The notes under the pieces are model-generated. The model did no database searches. It was not told where the DNA came from and was given only the letters and a program-made list of their open reading frames with translations. From Gracilimonas sp017641085 (GTDB lineage: Bacteria; Bacteroidota; Rhodothermia; Balneolales; Balneolaceae), in NCBI RefSeq assembly GCF_046115515.1, contig NZ_CP175953.1: 64,000 bases of DNA. The stretch is one strand, 5' to 3'. Both the position numbers and the translations under genes were made by a program. Each line of letters opens with the position of its first letter. Position 1 is the first letter of the stretch. Below are positions 55,289-62,603 of this stretch, one piece after another.

Positions 55289-55963
55289 ATGAATACTTCG
55301 ACCGACATCTTCAAACTCTTTTTTCATCACGACCAGCGGCTGGATAAACTTGCCGAACGAACGCCCAACAAAAAGTCGGATGAGATGGAATCGACCCTCG
55401 AAGATTTCATGAAGCCTGACCCCACCTATTCAAAGTTCTACTTAACGGGAACCGATTTGGCTCAAGAGCGATTTGGGTTGAACATGATTTCCGGGTATGA
55501 AAAAGTAATAACTGCCCTTGAGAAGGCATTTCCTGACAAGAACGTGTTCACAGCAAATGGGAAGGCTGCTTCAATTTCTAACGCAGTCTCTGCGCTGGAA
55601 TTAGGTGAAGTATGTGTGCTTTCGGCTGCAGAAACAACAGACCTGGACATCGAAAGCCTGCACATTGATATCAACTCCAACGTAGGGCATCTGAAGGAGG
55701 AGCTGAAAGAAGCCCTGGAGGATGGGCATATCGTTGTGTACAAAGAGCAGGCGAAAGACGGATTTGACCTACACATATTCTCAAAGGAGAACGTGTACAC
55801 GGAGATGTTCTATCCGCTGCAGGAATTGGTACCGGAAACTTTCCGCTTTTTCAGCATTAACGGCAAGAAATTCAGATCTGAACGGCACTTCTATTTCGAA
55901 ACCTGGACACTCGACCGGCCTCCCCACGGATTTGAAGAGGTATTTAAAGAGTCAGTTCTATAA
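55289..55963 (+). CDS. uncharacterised protein
   Basis: 224 residues, not recognised. No signal peptide or membrane helix. The composition is acidic and mixed alpha/beta. A middle segment (FTANGKAASISNAVSALELG, about 92-111) and SERHFYFETW near the C-terminus are candidates for conserved motifs. It is transcribed alone, convergent with the amidohydrolase gene; a GTGTTAACGTGTT inverted repeat follows. Confidence 0.7.
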   Translation: MNTSTDIFKLFFHHDQRLDKLAERTPNKKSDEMESTLEDFMKPDPTYSKFYLTGTDLAQERFGLNMISGYEKVITALEKAFPDKNVFTANGKAASISNAVSALELGEVCVLSAAETTDLDIESLHIDINSNVGHLKEELKEALEDGHIVVYKEQAKDGFDLHIFSKENVYTEMFYPLQELVPETFRFFSINGKKFRSERHFYFETWTLDRPPHGFEEVFKESVL

Positions 55964-56036
55964 TTGAAAAGTGTTAGTGTGTTAACGTGTTAAAGAGTAG
56001 TTTGATCTTAAACACGTTAACACTTAAACACATTAT
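55964..56036. repeat. GTGTTAACGTGTT inverted repeat between convergent genes
   Basis: GTGTTAGTGTGTTAACGTGT plus TAAA is mirrored by TTAAACACGTTAACACTTAA plus ACAC around AGTAGTTTGATC. The inner 13 bp pair perfectly. Probable two-way terminator. Confidence 0.78.
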
Positions 56037-59000
56037 TCCTTTTCGACACCGGGAACATTACTTGGTTCATTATTTTGCCACCAGAAGGTTGGTAGCTCTT
56101 GCTGATTCGGAAATACTTCGTCCAGCGTTTCAGCTTCGTACATATACCCGTTTTTCATAATATGTGAGATATCAGCCGTACTTCTGATGTTATCCAGCGG
56201 ATTGCTGTTCAGTATCACAAGATCGGCTAGCTTTCCTTCTTCTATAGATCCTAAATCCTGATCCAACCCAATGCCATCAGCTCCCTGAATGGTGGCTACT
56301 TTCAGAATATCGTGTTCGGAAATTCCTCCGGCCTGCATAGCCCAGAGCTCCCAATGGTATCCAAGTCCCTGAAGCTGACCATGACTTCCAACTCCGGCAC
56401 GTCCGCCCGCTTCAACCAGGTCTTTTACAAAAACAGAAAGCTCTTCAAATACATGCTCTTCTTCCATAAACCAACCGGCATTTCGGCGTCGTGTACGCTC
56501 GTCCAGGTTTTGATGGGGCATAAACCGCTGAAGTTTGGGTTCATCATGTGGACGTTCGATAGCATAAAAGTAATTTTCTGCCCACGGGCCGCCATAAGCA
56601 ACCAGCAAGGTGGGCGTGTAAACCGTTCTGGAAAATGCAACCAGATCAATCACATCTTTATACAGGGGGAACACCGGAAAAGAGTGCTCATGCCCCGGAT
56701 AACCGTCAATTACCTGCGTCAGGTTTTCCTTGAAATCGAGTGAACCCTCTGTAGTTGGCATCAGCTCCTGCTCTTTCGCAGCCTGAATAATCCACTGCCG
56801 TTGTTCACGGTTTCCGGCACCGTACATTTTTATGGTCTTGGTATCATAATATTTACTGTATCGGGTTAACACGTCCCGGGCATGATCCAAATCACTGATA
56901 TCTTCGCTACTGAAAACACCCGGACCTGTAGAGTAAACTCTTGGACCTAACAGCTTCCCTGCATGCACCAAATCCTGATAGGTGAGTACATCGGTGGTAG
57001 CTGTTTGCGGATCTCGCGTGGTGATAACACCATAGGCCAGATTCGTCAGGTACGACCAAAACTCACCCCGGTGCAAGTTCACCGGATGCCGGAAATGGGC
57101 GTGTGTATCCACAAACCCGGGAATAATAGTCTTGCCATTCATTTCCATGATCTCAGCACCCTCCGGGATAGTAACTTCCCCCCGTTTGCCAACCCCAATA
57201 ATCCGGTTATCCTGAATAACCAAATCGGCATTCTCAATAATTTCGTCCCCGTTCATAGTAATGAGTCTTGCACCGCGAAGCACCAGAATACCTTCCGGAA
57301 TATCACGGTTGGCCATTACGGTAATCTCTATTTCCTGAGGTTGGTATGCTTTGTCTTCTTCTTTCTCCTCTTCTTCGTCAGATTCTTCTTCTGATTCAGC
57401 CTCCCCGGCTTCATCTTCTGCCTTCTCTTCTTCCATTTCTTTGGCAGCTTTTACACTGTCTTCATAGGCCTGCTCGTCATCAAAGTCATAAATAACGTGT
57501 GCATTCCCGATCGACCAGTGTACACGATTGGCATCCCAGCTCCATGCAGGGAACTGCCCTCCAATATCAGTAAGTTGTTTACTCGGGAATTGACTGGATG
57601 AACCGCCCACACGAATTTCCGGGGCTTCACCACCTACTTTTGGCACAGTCACCACAAACAGGTCGTTACGAACCTGAGCCAGCGCCTGATCTCCTTCGGG
57701 AGCCATCCTGATCCAGGAAGCTGTACCTCCTCCGCTCCTGCTTACTTCCAGGTGTTCTTTTTCATTAGTTCCATCCCAGCGAATGGAGGAAAGCCCTCCC
57801 CAGCTCGACAGATAAATCCGGTCTGATCCTTTTACAAAATGAGGATTTCCCCGACCATTTGTATAGGTAATAAAATTGTTTTCGCTTCCATCTGCATCAA
57901 TCCATATTAAATCGCTGGTTCCCTGAAAAGCCGTCCTTCGAGTTGCATTGCGAAAATCCTGAGGCTGACCTTTGATCAACACAATGCGGCTGCCATCGTT
58001 ATTCCAAACGGGATCCTGGAATACCCCTTCCTCTTCATTAAGTTGTTGCAGCCGGCGTCCATTTGGCCGAACTTTATAAACCTTTCCTGTTTCGGGCGTC
58101 CAGGTAACAAACGCAATCCATTCTCCATCGGGTGACCAAACGGGTTGAGCCTGAGTTTCGTCCAGGTCCACCAATTTCTTAGGCTCTCCATCGGGAAGCA
58201 CCATGGTGTAAATTTCATTCAATGCAGTGAAGGCAATTTTTCGTCCATCCGGAGAAGGAACAGCATCCCGAATCTGTGTGATTTCAAACTGGGGCGTATC
58301 TTCAATGGGATAGTCGAAATCCAGCTCAGGGCCAAGCTCTATGGTTGAGTTTACTGAAAACGGAATCTCAATGGCATCTCCACCATCAATGGGCAGCTTC
58401 CAGATTTTACCTCCATAAGAGGCAACCACAAACTTGTTATCCGGGGTGAACGACATCCCGGGCAGTACATCTCTGGAAGCCCGTGATTCCTGATCATCAT
58501 GCTGAACCGGGTAGGCCAGCCAGCTTTCGTCTCCGGTCACCAGATCTCTTTTTACCAATCCTGTATACTCATCATGGCGGGTACCATACACCAGCCACTT
58601 GCCATCGCTTGAAAGTGTGGGGCGGAATGAAGAACCATAGCGATTGGACTGTACCGTAATATCCCCTGTTTCACGATCATAAGTAGCAATCTGATATTGG
58701 GGCAAACTGGCATTGTAATTCCAGGTTCCGAATCGTCTCGAAAACCATATGTAACGGTCATCCGCGCCGAAAGCTCCTTCCAACATACGCAGGTTGCCGG
58801 GCTCATCAGTCAAAGCCACACCGGAGCCTCCGTCAATGTGATACATCCAAATCTTGTGGTTGCCGGGGTCATCTTTCGAGGCAATTACATACTTGCCATC
58901 AGGCATCCACTCCGGAGACTGATACTCATCATCTTTTCCTTTTGTAAGCTGTTCTTTCTCCTCGGTTTCGAAGTCATAGATCCACACACCTTCTCCACCG

Positions 59001-59368
59001 GAAGCATCCGATATAAAAGCAATCTTTTTCCCATCCGGGCTGAACCGTGGCTGACTATCGAACTGCATGCCTTCGGTTAATTGGGTAGCTTCCCCACCTT
59101 CCATCGGGATGGTATAGAGATCACCGAGGTAGTCAAATACTATGGTTTTGCCATCCGGGCTCACATCAAGGGCTATCCAGGATCCTTCATTCAGGTTGAA
59201 AGAAAATTCACGACCGGGTTCCAGTGGTAAATCATTATTCTTCTCTTCTTCGGTACTATCTGCTTCGGCTTCACCATCCTGAGCAGCTGACAACTGAGGT
59301 ATTGAAATTACCAGCAACCCGGCGAACAATAATTTGATCCATTTATTTACAAACGTGTGCTTTTCCAT
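56033..59368 (-). CDS. secreted TolB-like beta-propeller/amidohydrolase fusion
   Basis: 1111 residues from ATG 59368, where a signal peptide (LLFAGLLVISIPQLSAAQ) follows; the ORF extends to a TTG at 59449. About 45-640: WD40-like/TolB propeller with repeated SPDGK motifs (PDGKTIVFDY, RFSPDGKKIAFISDASG, SPDGEWIAFVT). About 643-672: acidic linker (EEEKEEDKAYQ). About 690-1090: amidohydrolase with metal ligands in DTHAHFRHP and later H residues, ending GSIEEGKLADLVILN. Such proteins are often annotated as imidazolonepropionase-like or Tol-protein-like; the substrate, probably a peptide or cyclic amide in the periplasm, is unknown. Confidence 0.92.
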   Translation of the reverse strand: MEKHTFVNKWIKLLFAGLLVISIPQLSAAQDGEAEADSTEEEKNNDLPLEPGREFSFNLNEGSWIALDVSPDGKTIVFDYLGDLYTIPMEGGEATQLTEGMQFDSQPRFSPDGKKIAFISDASGGEGVWIYDFETEEKEQLTKGKDDEYQSPEWMPDGKYVIASKDDPGNHKIWMYHIDGGSGVALTDEPGNLRMLEGAFGADDRYIWFSRRFGTWNYNASLPQYQIATYDRETGDITVQSNRYGSSFRPTLSSDGKWLVYGTRHDEYTGLVKRDLVTGDESWLAYPVQHDDQESRASRDVLPGMSFTPDNKFVVASYGGKIWKLPIDGGDAIEIPFSVNSTIELGPELDFDYPIEDTPQFEITQIRDAVPSPDGRKIAFTALNEIYTMVLPDGEPKKLVDLDETQAQPVWSPDGEWIAFVTWTPETGKVYKVRPNGRRLQQLNEEEGVFQDPVWNNDGSRIVLIKGQPQDFRNATRRTAFQGTSDLIWIDADGSENNFITYTNGRGNPHFVKGSDRIYLSSWGGLSSIRWDGTNEKEHLEVSRSGGGTASWIRMAPEGDQALAQVRNDLFVVTVPKVGGEAPEIRVGGSSSQFPSKQLTDIGGQFPAWSWDANRVHWSIGNAHVIYDFDDEQAYEDSVKAAKEMEEEKAEDEAGEAESEEESDEEEEKEEDKAYQPQEIEITVMANRDIPEGILVLRGARLITMNGDEIIENADLVIQDNRIIGVGKRGEVTIPEGAEIMEMNGKTIIPGFVDTHAHFRHPVNLHRGEFWSYLTNLAYGVITTRDPQTATTDVLTYQDLVHAGKLLGPRVYSTGPGVFSSEDISDLDHARDVLTRYSKYYDTKTIKMYGAGNREQRQWIIQAAKEQELMPTTEGSLDFKENLTQVIDGYPGHEHSFPVFPLYKDVIDLVAFSRTVYTPTLLVAYGGPWAENYFYAIERPHDEPKLQRFMPHQNLDERTRRRNAGWFMEEEHVFEELSVFVKDLVEAGGRAGVGSHGQLQGLGYHWELWAMQAGGISEHDILKVATIQGADGIGLDQDLGSIEEGKLADLVILNSNPLDNIRSTADISHIMKNGYMYEAETLDEVFPNQQELPTFWWQNNEPSNVPGVEKE

Positions 59369-59640
59369 AGTATTCGGCTTATTTAATTTGAAGTGAAAGA
59401 AGCTAAAAAATTTAGCGAACCAGCCCAATCGTTTTACAAGTATATACAAGTAACGCTTCTGTTTTTGCCACTAAAGCACGAAAGCGCAAAAAAGTTGTTC
59501 ATCTGAGTTCGATTATAAAAAATTGAGAGTTTTTCCACTTTGTGTATCGGTAAGTAAGTTGTCACCCCTGAACCTGTCTGCCGACAGGCAGGCTTGTTTC
59601 AGGGTCTGAGAAGAATGATTTATAGGAAAGGTTTTAGTTC
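59369..59640. other. divergent spacer, left part
   Basis: Holds the promoter region of the amidohydrolase gene and, at about 59570-59608, an extragenic palindrome (CCTGAACCTGTCTGCC ... GGCAGGCTTGTTTCAGG). No ORF of coding character. Confidence 0.55.
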
Positions 59641-59641
59641 C

Positions 59642-59705
59642 AAGGTGTTAGGTTTTAGTTTTTGCCTTTTTTATCTAAAAGAACAAACTAAAACCTAACA
59701 CCTAA
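59642..59705. repeat. ACCTAACACC-family inverted repeat, copy A3
   Basis: AGGTGTTAGGTTTTAGTT (59643-59660) is the exact inverse of AACTAAAACCTAACACCT near 59686-59703, with a 25-nt loop. Same arms as A1 and A2, some 22 kb away. It lies upstream of pyrF. Confidence 0.88.
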
Positions 59706-59781
59706 TACCTTGTCACTAACAGTCATTTCAAATAAAACATTGGGTTTCAGAAATGTTATCTTCAGCAAAAATTTTCATGGC

Positions 59782-60621
59782 ATGACATTTACAGAAAAAC
59801 TAAGAGCCTCAGTACAAGAAACCGGCTCTACCTTATGTGTAGGACTTGATCCCAACCTAGATCTTCTTCCTGATCCTGTTAAGCAGCAGTTTGAATCTCG
59901 TGAGGAGCAAGTCAGCTATTTCTGTAAACTCGTAATCGATTACACGGCTGAGCACGCCGCTGCTTTTAAACCCAATCTGGCTTTTTTTGAAGCTTTGGGT
60001 AAAGACGGATTGTCTGTATTTGAGGAAGTGATCAGGCACATCCCGGAAAATAAAATCATTATTGCCGATGCCAAGCGAGGCGATATCAGCTCAACAGCCG
60101 ACCATTACAAAAAAGCATACTTCGACGAGTTTAATGTGGATGCCATCACTATAAACCCGCTGATGGGTTTCGAAACGATGGAAGCTTTTTCCAAAGATGA
60201 AACCAAAGGTATGTATGTACTGGCCTTGACCTCAAACTCCGGGGCTTCCGACTTCCTCAAACAGCCCTATAAAAACTTCGAGTCCATGTCGGAGTACATT
60301 GCAGATCAGCTGTCGAAAAAATCACGTTTTTCAGATACCCATTTAGGGATGGTTATTGGCGCCACGCAAGCGGAAGAGGCCTCTTCTGTGTTAAAGTATC
60401 ACCCCGAAGGAGCTTTGCTTATTCCGGGCATCGGGGCTCAGGGCGGTTCTATTTCGGAACTTGAAAAAGCATTAACTCATCATACCGGAATTCCCCTTAT
60501 TAACTCCAGCCGGGGCATTATCTACGCAGGAAAGGATGAAGGCGACTGGCCTGAGTATGTAGCCGAACAAGCCAAATCGATGAAACAGAAATTAAGTTCA
60601 ATCACGAAAAAATATGTCTAA
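59782..60621 (+). CDS. pyrF: orotidine 5'-phosphate decarboxylase, type 2
   Basis: 279 residues from ATG 59782 (MTFTEKLRASV); the ORF extends to a TTG at 59710. Last step of UMP synthesis. STLCVGLDPNLDLLP at the N-terminus, catalytic D96-A97-K98 (DAKRGDISSTA) and a phosphate site with PGIGAQGGS near the C-terminus place it in the longer subfamily 2. Overlaps rnhA by 8 nt. Confidence 0.95.
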   Translation: MTFTEKLRASVQETGSTLCVGLDPNLDLLPDPVKQQFESREEQVSYFCKLVIDYTAEHAAAFKPNLAFFEALGKDGLSVFEEVIRHIPENKIIIADAKRGDISSTADHYKKAYFDEFNVDAITINPLMGFETMEAFSKDETKGMYVLALTSNSGASDFLKQPYKNFESMSEYIADQLSKKSRFSDTHLGMVIGATQAEEASSVLKYHPEGALLIPGIGAQGGSISELEKALTHHTGIPLINSSRGIIYAGKDEGDWPEYVAEQAKSMKQKLSSITKKYV

Positions 60622-61057
60622 GAAGCCGGAAGTTATTGTTTACACCGATGGTGCCTGTAGCGGAAATCCCGGTCCGGGAGGATGGGGAGCCGTCCTTATT
60701 TGGAATGGAAAAGAGAAAGAACTGTCGGGAGGAGATCCACAAACCACCAATAACCGAATGGAGATGCAGGCCGTAACTGAGGCCTTAAACGCATTGAATA
60801 AACCCTGCACGGTCATAATCCACAGCGACAGCGCCCTCATTATTAACGCCTTTACCCAGGGATGGATTGACAGCTGGCAGAAACGCGGATGGAGAAAAGC
60901 CGACAAAAAACCGGTTGAGAACAAAGAGTTGTGGCAGGATATGCTGGAAGCTATGAAACCCCACGATGTAAAATGGGTGAAGGTAAAAGGCCATGCCGGC
61001 ATTGAACTAAATGAACGGGCAGACCAACTCGCCGTAGCCGAATCGAAGAAGTTTTAA
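60614..61057 (+). CDS. rnhA: ribonuclease HI
   Basis: 147 residues. Cuts RNA in RNA-DNA hybrids. All four catalytic acids are visible: D12 (YTDGACSGNPGPGGWG), E50 (NNRMEMQAV), D72 (HSDSALI) and D137 (NERADQLA). The handle region KRGWRKADKKPVENKELW is present. Start overlaps the pyrF end. Confidence 0.97.
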   Translation: MSKKPEVIVYTDGACSGNPGPGGWGAVLIWNGKEKELSGGDPQTTNNRMEMQAVTEALNALNKPCTVIIHSDSALIINAFTQGWIDSWQKRGWRKADKKPVENKELWQDMLEAMKPHDVKWVKVKGHAGIELNERADQLAVAESKKF

Positions 61058-61126
61058 ATGAAAAATTCAAAATTTAAAATTGGATGCACCCTAATTTTAA
61101 ATTTTTCACTTTAAATTTTTAATTCC
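61057..61126. repeat. TTCAAAATTTAAAATT inverted repeat between convergent genes
   Basis: AAAATTCAAAATTTAAAATT is mirrored by AATTTTAAATTTTTCACTTT and further TAAATTTTTAATT. It fills the 70-nt spacer between rnhA and tsaD and resembles the element at 30986-31062. Confidence 0.75.
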
Positions 61127-62110
61127 CTAAAGCGAAGCGTAGGGAACCATATCCAGATCATCAAACTGACCGGCTTCGGCTTTCATTTTTCCGGTGATGG
61201 CAATCATGGCTGCGTTATCGGTGCAATAGCTAATTTTTGGGGAGAACAGCTGAACACCCATTTCTTTGGCCATTTTTTCTGATTTCTCTCTCAGCATGGA
61301 ATTCGCCGACACTCCGCCGGCCAACAGCACTGTTTTAACCCCGGTTTTTTTAATTGCGCGTTTTAACTTTTTCACCAACACTTCAGCAATCGCAAAGGAA
61401 ACGCTGGCGCATATATCATTCATGTGCTCCTGAATCCAGTCCTCTTCTTTATCCTGCAGGTAATACAATACACTGGTTTTTAAACCCGAGAAGCTGAAAT
61501 CCAATCCCTCCTGAAGCAAAGCCTGCGGAAATTTATGGAACTTAGGGTCCCCGTCTTTAGCCAAACGATCCATGTGAGGCCCGGCCGGATAGGGCAGCCT
61601 GAGCAGCTTACCGATTTTATCGAAAGCCTCTCCGGCAGCATCATCCCGTGTCTGCCCGATAATTTCGTGCTCAAAGGCCGACTGCACATGCACCAGCTGT
61701 GTATGCCCGCCCGACACCGTAAGCGCCACTAAGGGAAACTCAGGGCTGTGGTCGATGAAGTTAGCATAGATGTGGGCATCCATATGGTTAATCCCAATCA
61801 GCGGGATGTTTCGGGAAAGGGAAAGTCCTTTGGCAAAACAGGTTCCAACCAACAGTGAGCCCAGCAATCCGGGGCCCTGGGTTACGGCAATGGCATCCAT
61901 TTCATCCAATGAAACGTCTGCTTCTTGCAGCGCCTGGTTTACAGTTTGTGTAATAGTTTTTTGATGAGCCCGCGATGCCAGCTCCGGCACCACTCCCCCG
62001 AATTTGAGGTGTATAGACTGCGAAGCAATAACATTCGATTTTATTCCTTCAGCTGTTAAAACCGCTGCTGAAGTATCATCACAAGAGGATTCAATTCCGA
62101 GAATATTCAT
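61127..62110 (-). CDS. tsaD: tRNA t6A synthesis protein TsaD
   Basis: 327 residues. Transfers threonylcarbamoyl to A37 of ANN-decoding tRNAs, with TsaB/E. ILGIESSCDDTSAAVL opens the ASKHA fold, H109 and H113 (NHMDAHIYANF) bind metal, and LVALTVSGGHTQLVH and VLLAGGVSANSMLREK are family motifs. Full length. Single gene, convergent with rnhA. Confidence 0.97.
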   Translation of the reverse strand: MNILGIESSCDDTSAAVLTAEGIKSNVIASQSIHLKFGGVVPELASRAHQKTITQTVNQALQEADVSLDEMDAIAVTQGPGLLGSLLVGTCFAKGLSLSRNIPLIGINHMDAHIYANFIDHSPEFPLVALTVSGGHTQLVHVQSAFEHEIIGQTRDDAAGEAFDKIGKLLRLPYPAGPHMDRLAKDGDPKFHKFPQALLQEGLDFSFSGLKTSVLYYLQDKEEDWIQEHMNDICASVSFAIAEVLVKKLKRAIKKTGVKTVLLAGGVSANSMLREKSEKMAKEMGVQLFSPKISYCTDNAAMIAITGKMKAEAGQFDDLDMVPYASL

Positions 62111-62535
62111 GCCTCAAAGATACGAATGTTGGGCTTGAAAGACACTTTTGATGGAACACGGATGACATGGATACGTTGGATGACCACGGAATAAGAATAT
62201 TCTACATCGGTGAAAATCAGCTCGATCTGTCTCATTCGTGTCCCATCAAAAAGCATTATTAACGAATACATCGAATCAACCCCATCCATCACCCCGCTCC
62301 CTTTTGGTCAAACTAAATCAACTTAATTACCTGAGCGGAATGATGGACTATAAATAAAAGCAAACTCCATCATTCGGCTCTGCCGGAGCGTGTTCATATA
62401 GCACTTTCAAAAAGAGCCGGGTGATGGAGTTGAATCTGACCGACCCTCACTGATGTAATATTCTCTTTATATCAAGATCACCCATCACACCTACCTTACC
62501 CGTGCTCACTCCACAAAGCATCATTACCACAAACA
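62111..62535. other. spacer with two inverted repeats between dnaK and tsaD
   Basis: TTTTGATGGAACACGGATGA (from about 62146) is mirrored by TCATTCGTGTCCCATCAAAA (to about 62252). A second pair, AACTCCATCATTCGGCTCT (62363-62381) and AGAGCCGGGTGATGGAGTT (62413-62431), matches in 17 of 19 positions. The tsaD promoter must lie here. No ORF, tRNA or coding signal seen. Confidence 0.7.
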
Positions 62536-62569
62536 AAAAAATCCCAACGGGAAAACCCGCCGGGATTAG
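62536..62569 (-). terminator. intrinsic terminator after dnaK
   Basis: On the minus strand AATCCCGGCGGG pairs with CCCGTTGGGATT around TTTT, with a TTTTTTG tail, about 35 nt after the dnaK stop. Confidence 0.93.
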
Positions 62570-62603
62570 ATTTATCTGCGTGAGTAAGTGAGCTATACTT
62601 TAC

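Noticed and set aside
59368..59449. TTG start at 59449 for the propeller-amidohydrolase
   Set aside because: The added residues precede a complete signal peptide that begins at ATG 59368.
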